Notes: generated from the letters alone by a model not told the origin. A stretch of DNA of 64,000 nucleotides from Elusimicrobia bacterium HGW-Elusimicrobia-3 (GCA_002840355.1 PHAL01000001.1:62001-126000), one strand, 5' to 3'; positions 1 through 10,713 are shown, numbered from the stretch's first letter. A program made the numbers and translations.

Positions 1-81
1 CCGTTAAAGAAGCCCAAAGTGTCGAAGAAAGATTCAGCATGGCCGTTACTGAAAGAACATGTCGAGGCTTCGCCTCGATAG
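1..81 (+). CDS. C-terminal end of an unidentified protein (partial)
   Basis: Reading from the first base gives an open frame of 26 codons ending in TAG at 79-81, with a lysine-rich tail. The 5' part lies outside the window, so no function can be given. The last residues, VEASPR then stop, are encoded by a short palindrome that recurs in the window; another copy supplies the end of the gene at 38421-39254 in the same reading frame. That shared frame is the main reason for believing the frame is real; codon evidence is too short to be decisive. The next gene starts 24 bases later. Confidence 0.4.
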   Translation, partial: PLKKPKVSKKDSAWPLLKEHVEASPR

Positions 82-83
82 GA
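60..83. repeat. Short palindromic repeat, copy 1
   Basis: The palindrome TCGAGGCTTCGCCTCGA with flanking T/ATAGG forms a hairpin of CGAGGC and GCCTCG around TTC. Related copies are at 38353-38378, 39229-39253 and 39429-39455. Here it covers the stop codon of the upstream frame, so it may act both as coding tail and as a 3' hairpin. Confidence 0.75.
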
Positions 84-104
84 AAAACGGGGGCAGGAGA
101 ATTC

Positions 105-980
105 ATGAAAGGCATTATTCTGGCGGGCGGGGCGGGGACGCGGCTGTATCCCATAACCAGCGTGGTGTGCAAACAACTGCTGCCGGTTTACGACAAGCCG
201 ATGATCTATTACCCGCTGTCGGCGCTGATGCTGGCGGGCATACGGGAGATACTGATAATTTCGACCCCGACGGACCTGCCGCGATTTCGCGAGATATTCG
301 GCGACGGCTCGGCGTGGGGGCTTAAACTTTCTTATATAGAGCAGCCAAAGCCCGAGGGCATAGCGCAGGCTTTTCTGCTGGCCGAAGACTTTATTGGCAA
401 AGACGACGCCTGCCTGGTACTTGGGGACAACATTTTTTACGGGCACGGCCTGCCGGAAGCCTTTCTCAGGGCGGTAAAGAGCGCCAGATCCGGGAAGGCC
501 ACCGTGTTCGGTTATTATGTCACCGACCCGCAGCGCTATGGCGTGGTCGCCTTCGGTAAAAAGGGCGAAACTACTTCCATCGAGGAGAAGCCCGCAAAGC
601 CCCGCAGTAATTATGCCGTTACCGGGCTGTACTTCTATCCCAACAGCGTCGTTAAAACCGCCAAAGCCATAAGGCCCAGCGCCCGCGGCGAGCTGGAGAT
701 CACCGATGTTAATAAAGTCTTCCTGAAGCGCAACAGACTCAATGTCGAGCTGCTCGGGCGCGGCTACGCCTGGCTGGATACCGGCACCTTCGAGAGCCTG
801 CTGGAGGCCGGGGAATTCATCGCCACCGTAGAGAAGCGCCAGGGCTTAAAGATTGCCTGCATCGAAGAGATAGCCTATAACCAGGGCTGGATCTCCAAAG
901 AGAGCCTGCTGCGCATGGCCGAAGGCCTCAACAAGAACAGCTACGGCGCTTACCTGAAGAAAGTGGCGGGAGGACAATAA
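105..980 (+). CDS. rfbA: Glucose-1-phosphate thymidylyltransferase
   Basis: Joins glucose-1-phosphate and dTTP to give dTDP-glucose, the first step of dTDP-L-rhamnose synthesis in the cytoplasm. The 291-residue protein opens with the nucleotidyltransferase signature GGAGTRLYP and carries [11 protein letters not shown] and [10 protein letters not shown], typical of RfbA/RmlA, at the usual family length. The ATG at 105 is preceded by the ribosome site GCAGGAGA; an upstream in-frame ATG at 39 would add unrelated residues and read through the palindrome at 60-83. It is the first gene of a four-gene rhamnose operon and overlaps rfbC by one base. Confidence 0.95.
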   Translation: MKGIILAGGAGTRLYPITSVVCKQLLPVYDKPMIYYPLSALMLAGIREILIISTPTDLPRFREIFGDGSAWGLKLSYIEQPKPEGIAQAFLLAEDFIGKDDACLVLGDNIFYGHGLPEAFLRAVKSARSGKATVFGYYVTDPQRYGVVAFGKKGETTSIEEKPAKPRSNYAVTGLYFYPNSVVKTAKAIRPSARGELEITDVNKVFLKRNRLNVELLGRGYAWLDTGTFESLLEAGEFIATVEKRQGLKIACIEEIAYNQGWISKESLLRMAEGLNKNSYGAYLKKVAGGQ

Positions 981-1522
981 TGCCTTTTGAATTCGAAGGT
1001 CTGGAACTCGACGGCGCGGTTCTGATAAAACCGCGGGTCTTCTCCGACGAACGCGGTTTCTTCGTTGAGAGCTACAAGCGCAGCGACTTTCTCGCCGCTG
1101 GCATAGCGGCAGAGTTCGTTCAGGACAATCATTCCAAGTCGGATAAGGGCGTGCTGCGCGGCCTGCATTACCAGCGCGGCGCCGCCGCGCAGGGCAAGCT
1201 GGTGCGCTGCATAAACGGGGCCATGCTCGACGTGGCCGTGGACCTGCGGCGCGGATCGGCCACCTTCGGCAAATGGCTGGCCACCGAGCTGAGCTCCATA
1301 AACGCCCATATGCTGTACCTGCCGCCCGGTTTTGCGCACGGCTTCCTGGTGCTCAGCGAGACCGCGGAGATCCTTTACAAGTGCACAGCCGAATATTCCG
1401 CCAAGGACGACGCCGGCGTGCGCTGGGACGACCCCGACATCGGAGTGGAGTGGGGCATCACCGACCCGATACTTTCAGTCAAGGACGACGCCCTGCCGCT
1501 GCTTAAGGACGCCCAACTCTGA
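980..1522 (+). CDS. rfbC: dTDP-4-dehydrorhamnose 3,5-epimerase
   Basis: Epimerises C3 and C5 of dTDP-4-keto-6-deoxyglucose. The 180-residue cupin-type protein has the family blocks QDNHSKSDKGVLRGLHYQ, with the catalytic histidine in GLHYQ, and LPPGFAHGFLVL. Length matches RmlC. Start and stop codons overlap the neighbours by one base on each side (TAATG and TGATG), so translation with rfbA and rfbD is probably coupled. Confidence 0.95.
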   Translation: MPFEFEGLELDGAVLIKPRVFSDERGFFVESYKRSDFLAAGIAAEFVQDNHSKSDKGVLRGLHYQRGAAAQGKLVRCINGAMLDVAVDLRRGSATFGKWLATELSSINAHMLYLPPGFAHGFLVLSETAEILYKCTAEYSAKDDAGVRWDDPDIGVEWGITDPILSVKDDALPLLKDAQL

Positions 1523-2364
1523 TGAGGGTTCTGATCACCGGTTCAAAAGGCCAGCTGGGCGCGGCTTTCGTGCGGCGCTTCGAGGCCAATGGCTGGGACT
1601 ACGCCTGCGCCGACGTGGACACGCTGGATATTACCAACATCAATGCCGTGATGGACGCGGTTATCCCTTACCGCCCCGGGCTGATAATCAATTGCGCCTC
1701 CTACAACCTGGTGGACAAGGCCGAGACCGAACCCGAGCAGGCCTACGCCGTAAACGCCGAGGGCGTGCGCCACCTGGCCCTGGCCGCCCGCCGGCTGGAA
1801 TCCAAACTGCTGCATTTCGGCACCGACTATGTCTTCGACGGCGCCAAGGCGGCGCCGTACTCCGAGACCGACGCCGCGAACCCGCTGAATAGATACGGAG
1901 CCTCCAAGCTGAAGGGGGAAGCCTACGCGCTGGAGACACCGGACGCGCTGGTGCTGCGGCTGAGCTGGGTGTACGGCGCGGGGCAGCAGAATTTCATTCA
2001 CAAGCTGCTCGGCTGGGCCGCTAAACCGGGCCCGCTGCGCGTCTGCGACGACGAGATCTCTGTGCCCACTTACACCGAAGACATAGTGGATGTTGCCATG
2101 GAAACTTTAAAGGCAGGGCTGACCGGACGCTGGCATTTGACCGGCAGCGGCAACTGTTCTCGCTACGATTGGGCCAGGGCAGCCCTGCGCGCCCACGGCG
2201 TTGAGAGGGAAATACTGCCAGCGAAAATGGCGGAGTTCAGCCTGCCCGCCCGGCGGCCGGCCTATTCGGCCATGTCCAACACCGTCCTATGCGGGGAACT
2301 AGGGATAAAGATACCGCACTGGCAGGAGTCGGTGGAGAAATTTATCAGGGAGAGCAAACAATGA
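1522..2364 (+). CDS. rfbD: dTDP-4-dehydrorhamnose reductase
   Basis: NAD(P)H-dependent reduction of the 4-keto group, the last step to dTDP-L-rhamnose. The 280-residue short-chain dehydrogenase begins [14 protein letters not shown] (nucleotide-binding glycine motif), has FGTDYVFDG and the catalytic YGASKLKGE (YxxxK), and ends with the RmlD-type block [10 protein letters not shown]. It overlaps rfbC by one base and rfbB by four bases. Confidence 0.95.
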   Translation: MRVLITGSKGQLGAAFVRRFEANGWDYACADVDTLDITNINAVMDAVIPYRPGLIINCASYNLVDKAETEPEQAYAVNAEGVRHLALAARRLESKLLHFGTDYVFDGAKAAPYSETDAANPLNRYGASKLKGEAYALETPDALVLRLSWVYGAGQQNFIHKLLGWAAKPGPLRVCDDEISVPTYTEDIVDVAMETLKAGLTGRWHLTGSGNCSRYDWARAALRAHGVEREILPAKMAEFSLPARRPAYSAMSNTVLCGELGIKIPHWQESVEKFIRESKQ

Positions 2365-3434
2365 AGACCATTCTCGTAACCGGCGGCGCGGGGTTTATAG
2401 GCAGCAACTTCATCCGCTACCTGTTCGGTCCCGGCGGTTTTAAAGGCCGCGTGGTGAACCTGGACAAGCTCACTTATGCCGGCAACCCCGAAAATCTTCT
2501 GGACATAGAAAAAGCGCAGCGCGGCCACTATAACTTCGTAAAGGGGGATATCTGCGACTTCAAGCTGCTGGAGCGGCTGTTCAAGAAGTACAAGTTCGAC
2601 GCCATAGTGCATTTCGCCGCCGAGAGCCATGTGGACCGCTCCATCTTCGGCCCCAAGGATTTCATCGAAACAAATATACACGGCACCTTCGCGCTGCTAG
2701 AAACAGCGCGCCAGGCCTGGGCCGGGCGCAAGGACGTGCGCTTTCACCATATCAGCACCGACGAGGTTTACGGCTCGCTGGGCAGGACGGGCAAGTTCAA
2801 GGAGACCACCCCTTACGATCCCCGCAGCCCATATTCCGCCTCCAAAGCTTCGTCGGACCACCTGGTGATGGCCTACCACCACACCTACGGCCTGCCGGTA
2901 ACCATCTCCAACTGCTCCAACAATTACGGCCCGTTCCATTTTCCGGAGAAACTCATTCCGCTCGTCATACTGAACGCCTTGGACGGCAAGCCGCTGCCCG
3001 TATACGGCGACGGCGCGCAGGTGCGCGACTGGCTGTATGTGGAAGACCATTGCTCGGCCATCTGGCAGGTGCTGCGCAAGGGCCGCCCCGGCCAGACCTA
3101 CAATGTGGGCGGCAATTGCGAGATGAAGAACCTCGACGTGGTGAAGGCCATCTGCGCCGCGCTGGAGGCTGACGAGCCGTCCGCGAAGAACCCGGCCTTG
3201 AAGGGTAAGAAGTACGCCGACCTGATCACTTTCGTAAAAGACCGCCCCGGCCATGACCGGCGCTACGCCATAGATTTCTCGAAGATAAAGAAAGAACTCG
3301 GCTGGCGGCCGTCGGTGACTTTCAAGGAAGGCCTGCGGCATACGGTGCGCTGGTACCTGGCCAACCCGGGCTGGGTCATAGACGTGAAGAACGGCAATTA
3401 CCGCAAATGGATAAAAAAGAACTACAAGAGATGA
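2361..3434 (+). CDS. rfbB: dTDP-glucose 4,6-dehydratase
   Basis: Converts dTDP-glucose to dTDP-4-keto-6-deoxyglucose, the second step of the rhamnose pathway. The 357-residue extended SDR has [12 protein letters not shown] at the N-terminus, STDEVYG with the catalytic acidic pair, [12 protein letters not shown] (YxxxK) and [14 protein letters not shown], all typical of RmlB. The ATG at 2361 is chosen over one 72 bases upstream because it directly precedes the NAD-binding strand and follows AGGGAGA. Order here is A-C-D-B, and the stop overlaps the next start (ATGA). Confidence 0.95.
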   Translation: MKTILVTGGAGFIGSNFIRYLFGPGGFKGRVVNLDKLTYAGNPENLLDIEKAQRGHYNFVKGDICDFKLLERLFKKYKFDAIVHFAAESHVDRSIFGPKDFIETNIHGTFALLETARQAWAGRKDVRFHHISTDEVYGSLGRTGKFKETTPYDPRSPYSASKASSDHLVMAYHHTYGLPVTISNCSNNYGPFHFPEKLIPLVILNALDGKPLPVYGDGAQVRDWLYVEDHCSAIWQVLRKGRPGQTYNVGGNCEMKNLDVVKAICAALEADEPSAKNPALKGKKYADLITFVKDRPGHDRRYAIDFSKIKKELGWRPSVTFKEGLRHTVRWYLANPGWVIDVKNGNYRKWIKKNYKR

Positions 3435-4177
3435 AGCTGGTCTTCCTGGGCACCAACGGCTGGTACGACAACGCCGACGGCAATACCGTCTGCGCTTTGA
3501 TAAAAACAAAGCGCTGGGACATAGTGCTGGACGCCGGCAACGGCATTTATAAACTGGACCAGTACATAGACGGGACCAAGCCGGTATTTATCCTGCTCAG
3601 CCATTTTCACATAGACCATATAGCCGGCCTGCATACGCTGGTGAAGTTTCGTTTCAAGAAAGGGCTGACCATTTGCGGCGGCTCCGGCGCGCGCAGCGTG
3701 CTGGGCAAATTCGTCAACCGGCCTTTCACCGTGCCGCTGGCCAAGTTGCCCTATCCCGTAAAAATATTGGAATTACCGTCGGAAGCGGACCAGCTGCCCT
3801 TCAGGCTGCAGACGCTGCCGCTGGAGCACGCCGACCCGGTGCTGGGCATGCGCCTGGCGCTGGAGGGAAAAACTCTGACCTATATCACCGACACCGGCCC
3901 CTGCCCCAACGCGGCAGAACTGGCCAAAGGCGCCGACCTGCTGATAACCGAATGCGCCAATCTGCCGGGGGAATTTAACCCGCATTGGCCGCATTTCAAT
4001 CCCGAAACCGCCGGCCGGCTGGCCGCCGAGGCCGGGGCGCGGCGGCTGGTGATGACGCATTTTTCAGCCTCGCGCTACCCTTTCCCGAGCAACCGCGCCC
4101 TGGCGCTGCGCCATGCCCGCAAGGTTTTCCCTGCCGCGGCTACAGCCAGAGACGGGCTGCAAATTCTTCTGAAATAA
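3431..4177 (+). CDS. Metallo-beta-lactamase-fold hydrolase, RNase Z-like
   Basis: The 248-residue protein has the metal-binding motif SHFHIDH (HxHxDH), a later ITDTG and LITECAN block and a C-terminal MTHFS, the arrangement of RNase Z/ElaC-type hydrolases. It starts [15 protein letters not shown], as members of this branch do. The substrate cannot be read from sequence: tRNA 3' processing, a cyclic nucleotide or another phosphodiester are possible. It is translationally coupled to rfbB (ATGA overlap), which is unusual company for this family; a role in sugar metabolism is not established. Confidence 0.8.
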   Translation: MKLVFLGTNGWYDNADGNTVCALIKTKRWDIVLDAGNGIYKLDQYIDGTKPVFILLSHFHIDHIAGLHTLVKFRFKKGLTICGGSGARSVLGKFVNRPFTVPLAKLPYPVKILELPSEADQLPFRLQTLPLEHADPVLGMRLALEGKTLTYITDTGPCPNAAELAKGADLLITECANLPGEFNPHWPHFNPETAGRLAAEAGARRLVMTHFSASRYPFPSNRALALRHARKVFPAAATARDGLQILLK

Positions 4178-4188
4178 CCCCCGCTATT

Positions 4189-4246
4189 TTGGCCAATCCC
4201 CGGCCTTTGCTATAATATAGATAATATAAGGGCCGGCTATCCGGCC
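4189..4246 (+). promoter_or_regulatory. Promoter and 5' leader hairpin of the gmd operon
   Basis: TTGGCC at 4189-4194 and TATAAT at 4211-4216 are separated by 16 bases; the -10 is extended (TGCTATAAT). The predicted transcript starts about 4223 and soon meets a hairpin, GGCCGG-CTAT-CCGGCC at 4231-4246, before the ribosome site AAGGGCGGG. It would drive the long overlapping gene series that begins with gmd. Confidence 0.7.
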
Positions 4247-4273
4247 GTTCTAACATCTATAAAGGGCGGGCAC

Positions 4274-5377
4274 ATGAAAAAGGCTTTAATTACTGGCATC
4301 ACCGGGCAGGACGGCTCCTATCTCACCGAGCTTCTACTGGAAAAAGGCTACGAAGTGCATGGCATACGCCGCCGCGCGGCCTCTTTCAACATGGCCCGCA
4401 TCTCCCACCTGGTCGGCCACAAGCGGCTTAAACTGCATTACGGTGACCTGACCGATTCCACCAACCTCACCCGCCTGATAGCCGAGATAAAGCCCGACGA
4501 GATCTTTAACCTGGGCGCGCAGAGCCACGTGGCCGTCAGCTTCGACGAGCCCGAATACACGGCCGACTGCGACGGCCTGGGCACCATGCGCCTGCTAGAG
4601 GCCGTGCGCCTGCTGGGCCTGGCCAAGAAAACCCGCATCTACCAGGCTTCCACCTCGGAGCTGTACGGCAAGGTGCGCGAGATTCCCCAGAGCGAGACCA
4701 CGCCCTTCCACCCGCGCAGCCCCTACGGCGTGGCCAAGATGTACGCCTTCTGGATTACCGTCAATTACCGCGAGTCCTACGACATGTTCGCCTGCAACGG
4801 CATACTGTTCAACCACGAGAGCCCGCTGCGCGGCGACGAGTTCGTGACCCGCAAGATTACCCGCGCCCTGGGCCGCATACTGCTGGGCGACCAGAACTGC
4901 CTGTACATGGGCAACATGAACTCGCTGCGCGACTGGGGCCATGCCCGCGACTATGTGCGCGCCATGTGGCTTATTCTGCAACAGCGCAAGCCCGAGGATT
5001 TCGTGATAGCCACCGGCAAGCAGTACTCCGTGCGCAAATTCATAGAGGTGGCCGCCGCCGAGCTGGGGATAACCATAGCCTGGAAAGGCAAAGGCACCGC
5101 CGAGACCGGCGTGGTGAAGTCCGTGAAAGCCATCCCCGGCGTGGAGGCCAAGGTGAAGCCCGGCGACGTGATAGTGCGCGTAGACCCCAAGTTCTACCGC
5201 CCCGCCGAGGTGGAAACACTGTTGGGCAACCCCGCCAAGGCCAAGCGGGTGCTGGGCTGGAAGCCCGAAGTGACTTTCGAGGGCCTGGTGCGCGAGATGG
5301 CCGCCAGCGACCTCAAGCTCGCCCAGAGCGAGCATATGCTGCGCAAGTCCGGCTACGCCGGGGTGAAAAGCTGCTGA
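4274..5377 (+). CDS. gmd: GDP-mannose 4,6-dehydratase
   Basis: Forms GDP-4-keto-6-deoxy-D-mannose, precursor of GDP-L-fucose and GDP-D-rhamnose. The 367-residue extended SDR starts [21 protein letters not shown] (TGxxGQDG motif of Gmd), has [17 protein letters not shown] (YxxxK) and the Gmd-specific [14 protein letters not shown]. The C-terminal substrate-loop region has the block [20 protein letters not shown], differing from the DEKGIDxxTGKV pattern of its neighbour. A second gmd-like gene follows with a one-base overlap. Confidence 0.92.
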   Translation: MKKALITGITGQDGSYLTELLLEKGYEVHGIRRRAASFNMARISHLVGHKRLKLHYGDLTDSTNLTRLIAEIKPDEIFNLGAQSHVAVSFDEPEYTADCDGLGTMRLLEAVRLLGLAKKTRIYQASTSELYGKVREIPQSETTPFHPRSPYGVAKMYAFWITVNYRESYDMFACNGILFNHESPLRGDEFVTRKITRALGRILLGDQNCLYMGNMNSLRDWGHARDYVRAMWLILQQRKPEDFVIATGKQYSVRKFIEVAAAELGITIAWKGKGTAETGVVKSVKAIPGVEAKVKPGDVIVRVDPKFYRPAEVETLLGNPAKAKRVLGWKPEVTFEGLVREMAASDLKLAQSEHMLRKSGYAGVKSC

Positions 5378-6405
5378 TGAAAAAAGCTCTGATAACCGGC
5401 TACCGCGGCCAGGACGGCGCTTACCTCAGCAGGTTCCTGCTGGGCAAGGGCTACGAAGTCTACGGCGCTGACCGCGCCGGAGATTCCGGGCAATGGCGGT
5501 TGCGCGAGCTGGGCATAGAGGGCCGCGTGAAAGAAGTGGCCTTAGACCTGCTGGAAGCCTCCAATATTTCCGACGCACTGGAAAAGATTCAGCCCGACGA
5601 GATATATAATTTCGCCGCTCAAAGCTTTGTGCTGGTCTCCTTCACGCAGCCGGTGCTGACGGCTGAGATAAACGCCGTGGGCGTGGCCCGCCTGCTGGAA
5701 GCCGTGCGCAAGACCTGCCCCAAGGCCAGGTTTTTCCAGGCCAGCACGGCGGAGCTGTTCGGCAGCACGGGCAGCGCGCAGAAGAACGAGACTACCGATT
5801 TTCACCCTCGCAGCCCTTACGCCGTAAGCAAGCTTTACGCGCATTGGCTTACCGTCAATTACCGCCAGGCGCAGGGCATGTACGCCTGCAACGGCATCCT
5901 TTTCAACCATGAGAGCCCGCTGCGCGGAGAGGAGTTTGTAACGCGCAAAATAACCACCGCCGTGGCCCGCATAAAGAACGGCCTGCAGGAGACGGTGGCC
6001 GTGGGCAACCTGGACGCGCTGCGCGACTGGGGATATGCCAAGGAATACGTAGAGGGCATGTGGCTTATGCTGCAGCAGCCCGAGGCCGACGACTATATAC
6101 TCGCCACCGGCGAGGTGCATTCAGTCAGGGAATTCATAGCGGAGGCTTTTGCTGCCGCCGGCATGGACCTGGAATGGAAAGGCGAGGGGCTGGATGAAAA
6201 AGGCATAGACGCGCGTACCGGCAAGGTGCGCGTGGAGATCTCTAAAGAGTTCTACCGCCCGGCGGATGTTAAAGAACTGGTAGGCGACGCCGCCAAGGCC
6301 AAGCGGGTGTTGGGCTGGGAGCCAAAGATTAAATTTAAAGACCTGGCCGCGCTGATGATGGACGCCGAATTGAAGCGGCAGGAAAACATAAAGGTGGACT
6401 TATGA
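5377..6405 (+). CDS. Second GDP-mannose 4,6-dehydratase family protein
   Basis: The 342-residue protein is clearly homologous to the preceding Gmd: TGYRGQDGAYLSRFLL, STAELFG, YAVSKLYAHW (YxxxK), [14 protein letters not shown] and LRDWGYAKEYVEGMW. It has diverged beyond a recent duplicate. It retains DEKGIDARTGKVRVEISKEF, closer to ordinary Gmd than the first copy. It could be a true dehydratase or act as a reductase/epimerase on the same GDP-4-keto sugar, for example towards GDP-D-rhamnose; sequence alone does not decide. It overlaps both neighbours by 1-4 bases. Confidence 0.85.
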   Translation: MKKALITGYRGQDGAYLSRFLLGKGYEVYGADRAGDSGQWRLRELGIEGRVKEVALDLLEASNISDALEKIQPDEIYNFAAQSFVLVSFTQPVLTAEINAVGVARLLEAVRKTCPKARFFQASTAELFGSTGSAQKNETTDFHPRSPYAVSKLYAHWLTVNYRQAQGMYACNGILFNHESPLRGEEFVTRKITTAVARIKNGLQETVAVGNLDALRDWGYAKEYVEGMWLMLQQPEADDYILATGEVHSVREFIAEAFAAAGMDLEWKGEGLDEKGIDARTGKVRVEISKEFYRPADVKELVGDAAKAKRVLGWEPKIKFKDLAALMMDAELKRQENIKVDL

Positions 6406-7805
6406 AAGCGATAATACTTGCCGGCGGTTCCGGCACGCGCCTGTGGCCGGTTTCCCGCTACGGCATGCCCAAACAGTTCATAAAGCTCAACGGGGGGAAA
6501 TCCCTGCTCTGCCAGACCGTAGAGCGCCTGGCCGCCGTGGTGCCGCTCAAGGACATCTTCGTTATCACCAACGAGGATTACCGCTTTCACGTGCAGGCCG
6601 ACCTGCGCTCGGTTTCTCCCACGATAGAGGATAATGTGATCCTGGAGCCCGTGGGCCGCAATACCGCCCCGGCCATAGCGCTGGTGATGCGCTACTGCAT
6701 GGAGAAGCTTAAGTGTTCCAAGGACGAGGTTATCTTTATCTGCCCGTCGGACCACATTATACAGCCGGTAGAGAAATTCGCCCGCTACGCCCGGCAGGCT
6801 GAGGCGGCCGCCAAGGCCGGCAGCATTGTCACCTTCGGCATAAAGCCCAGCCGGCCTGAGACCGGCTACGGCTATATCAAGAAAGGCGCCAAGACCCCCG
6901 GCAACGGCGGCGTCTGTAAGGTTGCCAAGTTCGCCGAGAAGCCCGACGCCAAGACCGCGGCCAAGTACCTGCTGGCCGGGGACTATTACTGGAACTCGGG
7001 CATGTTCTCTTTCACCATCGCCACCATGCTCGCCGAGTTCAAGGCCTACGCCCCGGAGATCAGCCGCAAGATGCCGCAGACTTTCTCCAAGATGGTCGCC
7101 GACTTCAAGAACATGCCGTCCATCTCTATAGACTACGCCGTTATGGAGAAATCCAAGAAGGCCGCGTTGCTGCCCATAGATATACTGTGGTCCGACGTGG
7201 GGTCCTGGGATTCGCTGCACGAGGTGATAGCGCCCGACGGCGACGACAATGTTAAGGTTGGGGATGTGCTGGCGCTGGACACCAAGCGCACCGTAGTGAT
7301 GGGCGAGAAGCGCCTGATCTCCACCATAGGCCTCAAGGACATTATCATCATTGATACGCCGGACGCGCTGCTGGTAGCCAAGCGCGGCCAGGCGCAGCGC
7401 GTGAAAGAAGTTGTAGACATGCTCAAGGACCGCAAGCGCAAGGAAGTGGTGGAGCACATGACCACCTACCGCCCCTGGGGCAGCTATACGATACTTGAGG
7501 AAGGTTCGCGCTACAAGATAAAGCGCATAGTGGTTAAGCCCGGCCACAAGCTCAGCCACCAGCTGCATTACCACCGCAGCGAGCACTGGATAATCGTAAA
7601 AGGCACCGCCAAGGTTACGCTCGACAAGCAAACCTCGCTGGTGCACGAGAACGAGAGCACCTATGTGCCCAAGTCCACCGAGCACCGCCTGGAGAACCCC
7701 GGCAAGGTGCCGCTGGAGATGATAGAGGTACAGAACGGAGAGTATGTGGGTGAAGATGATATCGTGCGCTACGACGATAAATACGGAAGAGCAAATGGAA
7801 AATAA
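6402..7805 (+). CDS. manC: Mannose-1-phosphate guanylyltransferase / mannose-6-phosphate isomerase
   Basis: Makes GDP-mannose from mannose-1-phosphate and GTP. The 467-residue protein has the N-terminal nucleotidyltransferase signature GGSGTRLWPVSR, the GMP pyrophosphorylase block FAEKPD, and a C-terminal cupin (about residues 350-460) with RPWGSYTILEEG and KPGHKLSHQLHYHRSEHW, the isomerase-type domain of bifunctional ManC/AlgA. It lies between gmd and fcl, giving the full route from mannose-1-phosphate to GDP-fucose. Confidence 0.94.
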   Translation: MKAIILAGGSGTRLWPVSRYGMPKQFIKLNGGKSLLCQTVERLAAVVPLKDIFVITNEDYRFHVQADLRSVSPTIEDNVILEPVGRNTAPAIALVMRYCMEKLKCSKDEVIFICPSDHIIQPVEKFARYARQAEAAAKAGSIVTFGIKPSRPETGYGYIKKGAKTPGNGGVCKVAKFAEKPDAKTAAKYLLAGDYYWNSGMFSFTIATMLAEFKAYAPEISRKMPQTFSKMVADFKNMPSISIDYAVMEKSKKAALLPIDILWSDVGSWDSLHEVIAPDGDDNVKVGDVLALDTKRTVVMGEKRLISTIGLKDIIIIDTPDALLVAKRGQAQRVKEVVDMLKDRKRKEVVEHMTTYRPWGSYTILEEGSRYKIKRIVVKPGHKLSHQLHYHRSEHWIIVKGTAKVTLDKQTSLVHENESTYVPKSTEHRLENPGKVPLEMIEVQNGEYVGEDDIVRYDDKYGRANGK

Positions 7806-8853
7806 AACTCGTACTTATGTTGCGGGCCATACGGGCCTGGTAGGTTCCGCGCTTTGGCGCCGTTTATCTGCCGATAATGGGCGGGAGCTGGTTTCTACAG
7901 ATCTTGCTTCGCTGGACCTGCGCCGTCAGACGGATACCGAAAAATTCTTCGAAGGCGGAAAGATAGATCAGGTCTTTTTGGCCGCGGCCAGGGTGGGCGG
8001 CATTCTGGCCAACAGCACATATAAAGCCGAGTTCATCTACGACAATCTTGCCATAGCGATGAACGTTATACACGCGGCGCATAAGAGCGGCGTAAAAAAG
8101 CTTCTCAATCTTGGTTCTTCCTGCATATATCCCAAGCTGGCCCCGCAGCCGATGACCGAAGATGCCCTGCTTACCAGCGCCCTAGAGCCTACTAATGAGC
8201 CTTACGCCATCGCAAAAATAGCGGCGCTGAAACTTTGCCGTTATTATAACGAGCAGTACGGCACCAACTATATCTCAGTGATGCCGACCAATCTTTACGG
8301 GCCCGGCGATAACTATAACCTGGAGACGGCGCACGTGTTGCCGGCCATGCTGCGCAAGTTCCGCCTGGCCCGCCTGCTGGCCGACGGGAATATGCCAGCT
8401 ATACGCAAAGACCTGTCCCGGTATCCGGTAGGCTTCGGACTGGACAAGAAAGTTGTCGGCGATGCCGATGTTAAAGACGCTCTCGCGCAGTTAGGCGTTT
8501 CGGCCACGGCGGTAAAACTATGGGGGACCGGCGTGGTTTACCGAGAGTTCCTCTATGTGGATGATATGGCCGACGCCTGCGCCTATCTGATGAATAACTG
8601 CGACTATAAGGGTATCGGCGAGGTTATTAATATCGGCACAGGCCAGGACATACAGCTCAAGGATCTGGCTGAGATAATTCGCCGCGTTACCGGCTTCGGT
8701 GGCGCGATAGATTATGACAGGACAAAACCTGACGGGACACCCAAGAAACTCTTGAACGTTTCCAGAATGACCTCGCTGGGTTGGAAAGCCAAGATAAGCC
8801 TGGAAGAGGGCATTAAACTGGAGCATGAGCGGTACCTGACGGAAACCAATTGA
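7795..8853 (+). CDS. fcl: GDP-L-fucose synthase
   Basis: NADPH-dependent 3,5-epimerase/4-reductase that turns GDP-4-keto-6-deoxymannose into GDP-L-fucose. The 352-residue protein has [41 protein letters not shown] (YxxxK) and [17 protein letters not shown], all hallmarks of Fcl/WcaG. Compared with the 320-residue enterobacterial enzyme it has about 35 extra residues before the WGTG block (around [15 protein letters not shown]), a variant I recall from other phyla. The ATG at 7795 lies inside the end of manC, after GGAAGA. GC content is slightly lower than in the neighbours. Confidence 0.92.
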   Translation: MENKTRTYVAGHTGLVGSALWRRLSADNGRELVSTDLASLDLRRQTDTEKFFEGGKIDQVFLAAARVGGILANSTYKAEFIYDNLAIAMNVIHAAHKSGVKKLLNLGSSCIYPKLAPQPMTEDALLTSALEPTNEPYAIAKIAALKLCRYYNEQYGTNYISVMPTNLYGPGDNYNLETAHVLPAMLRKFRLARLLADGNMPAIRKDLSRYPVGFGLDKKVVGDADVKDALAQLGVSATAVKLWGTGVVYREFLYVDDMADACAYLMNNCDYKGIGEVINIGTGQDIQLKDLAEIIRRVTGFGGAIDYDRTKPDGTPKKLLNVSRMTSLGWKAKISLEEGIKLEHERYLTETN

Positions 8854-8875
8854 ACTCACACGGAGAGACAAAAAT

Positions 8876-9652
8876 ATGAAAGTAGTCATACTTGCTGGCG
8901 GCATGGGGACGAGGCTGAGCGAAGAGACCGACCTGAAGCCCAAGCCGATGACGGAGATAGGCTTGAAGCCCATGCTCTGGCATATCATGAAGATCTACTC
9001 CCATTACGGGTTCAACGACTTCGTGCTCTGTCTGGGCTATAAGGGCTACATGATCAAGGAGTACTTCGCTAACTACTTCCTGCACCAGGCCGACGTGACC
9101 ATAGACATGAAGAAGAACTGCATGGAAGTGCATCACTGCAAAGCCGAGCCCTGGAAAGTGACGCTGGTGGACACCGGCCAAAGTACCATGACCGGCGGCC
9201 GCATAAAGCGCGTGCAGGAGTATATCGGCGACAAGCCTTTTATGCTGACCTACGGCGACGGCGTGGCAGACGTGGACCTGAAGAAGCTGATCGCTTATCA
9301 CAAGAAACAGGGCAAGCTGGCCACGATGACGGCCATACAGAACCTGGGGCGCTTCGGCGCGATAGATATGAACTCCGCCGGCAAGGTGCGCGCTTTCCAG
9401 GAGAAACCGATGGGCGACGGGGCCTGGATAAACGGCGGCTTCTTCGTGCTGCAGCCCGAGATCTTCGATTACATAAAGGACGGGGACGCCACTATCTGGG
9501 AGCGCGGCCCGCTGGAAGGGCTGGCCCGCGACGGGCAGCTGTGCGCCTACCAGCACAATGGTTTCTGGAAATGCATGGACACGCTGCGCGACAAGACCGA
9601 GCTTGAGAAGTTCTGGCAGTCCGAAAAGGCTCCTTGGAAACTCTGGAAATGA
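8876..9652 (+). CDS. rfbF: Glucose-1-phosphate cytidylyltransferase
   Basis: Makes CDP-glucose from glucose-1-phosphate and CTP, the entry to CDP-dideoxyhexoses. The 258-residue protein begins [20 protein letters not shown], the signature that separates RfbF from RfbA, and has [12 protein letters not shown] and [15 protein letters not shown]. It follows fcl after 22 bases with the ribosome site GGAGAG and overlaps rfbG by four bases. Confidence 0.94.
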   Translation: MKVVILAGGMGTRLSEETDLKPKPMTEIGLKPMLWHIMKIYSHYGFNDFVLCLGYKGYMIKEYFANYFLHQADVTIDMKKNCMEVHHCKAEPWKVTLVDTGQSTMTGGRIKRVQEYIGDKPFMLTYGDGVADVDLKKLIAYHKKQGKLATMTAIQNLGRFGAIDMNSAGKVRAFQEKPMGDGAWINGGFFVLQPEIFDYIKDGDATIWERGPLEGLARDGQLCAYQHNGFWKCMDTLRDKTELEKFWQSEKAPWKLWK

Positions 9653-10713
9653 AGAATTCCTGGCAAGGCAAAAAAGTATTCCTGACCGGCCACACCGGCT
9701 TTAAAGGCGCGTGGCTCTCCATCTGGCTGGACTCGCTGGGCGCCAAGGTTACCGGCTACGCGCTTAAGCCGCCGACCAAGCCCAGCATCTTCGAGCTGTG
9801 CCGTCTGGACCGCCGGATAAAGTCCGTCATCGGCGACGTGCGCGACGCCGCTAAGCTCAAGCGCGCCATGCAGGCCGCCACGCCCGAAATCGTCATCCAC
9901 ATGGCGGCACAGCCGCTGGTGCGTCTGTCCTACAAAGAACCGGCCGAGACCTACGAGACCAATGTGATGGGCGTAGTCAACCTGCTGGAAGGCGTGCGGG
10001 CCTGCCCCTCGGTGCGCGCCGTGGTGAATGTCACCACCGACAAATGCTACGAGAACCGCGAGCATAACCGCGCCTTCCGCGAGGACGAGCCCATGGGCGG
10101 CTATGATCCCTATTCTTCCAGCAAGGGCTGCTCCGAGCTGGTAACTTCCGCCTACCGCAATTCTTTCTTCAATCCGGCCGACTATAAAAAGCACGGCGTT
10201 GCGCTGGCTTCGGCCAGGGCCGGCAACGTGATAGGCGGCGGCGACTGGGCCGAAGACCGCCTTATCCCCGACATCATCCGCGCCGGTCTGCGGGGGGAGA
10301 AGGTGCGCATACGCAACCCGCGCGCCATACGCCCCTGGCAGCATGTGCTGGAGCCCCTCTCTGGCTACCTGAGGCTGGCTGAAATGCTTTATACTCACGG
10401 CCCCCGCTACGCGCAGGCCTGGAACTTCGGCCCAGACGCCGGCGACGCCAAGGACGTGGAGTGGATAGTGAAGCGCATGTTCGCCCGTTGGCCCGAGGCC
10501 GCCGGCTATACCATCGACAAGGGCCGGCACCCCCACGAGGCGCATTACCTCAAACTGGATTCTTCCAAAGCCCGCAAGGAACTGGGCTGGGCGCCGCGCT
10601 GGCACATCGGCGGGGCCATAGACAAGATCATAGAGTGGACGCGCGCCTACAAGGCCGGGGAAGACATGCGCGAGGTCTGCCTGAAACAGATAGCGGAGTA
10701 TTCAAAGATATGA
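9649..10713 (+). CDS. rfbG: CDP-glucose 4,6-dehydratase
   Basis: Converts CDP-glucose to CDP-4-keto-6-deoxyglucose. The 354-residue SDR opens with [21 protein letters not shown], a block diagnostic of RfbG, and contains [18 protein letters not shown] (YxxxK), [17 protein letters not shown] and [13 protein letters not shown]. The start at 9649 gives a four-base overlap with rfbF; an in-frame ATG 15 bases earlier lies inside rfbF and is less likely. Confidence 0.94.
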   Translation: MKNSWQGKKVFLTGHTGFKGAWLSIWLDSLGAKVTGYALKPPTKPSIFELCRLDRRIKSVIGDVRDAAKLKRAMQAATPEIVIHMAAQPLVRLSYKEPAETYETNVMGVVNLLEGVRACPSVRAVVNVTTDKCYENREHNRAFREDEPMGGYDPYSSSKGCSELVTSAYRNSFFNPADYKKHGVALASARAGNVIGGGDWAEDRLIPDIIRAGLRGEKVRIRNPRAIRPWQHVLEPLSGYLRLAEMLYTHGPRYAQAWNFGPDAGDAKDVEWIVKRMFARWPEAAGYTIDKGRHPHEAHYLKLDSSKARKELGWAPRWHIGGAIDKIIEWTRAYKAGEDMREVCLKQIAEYSKI

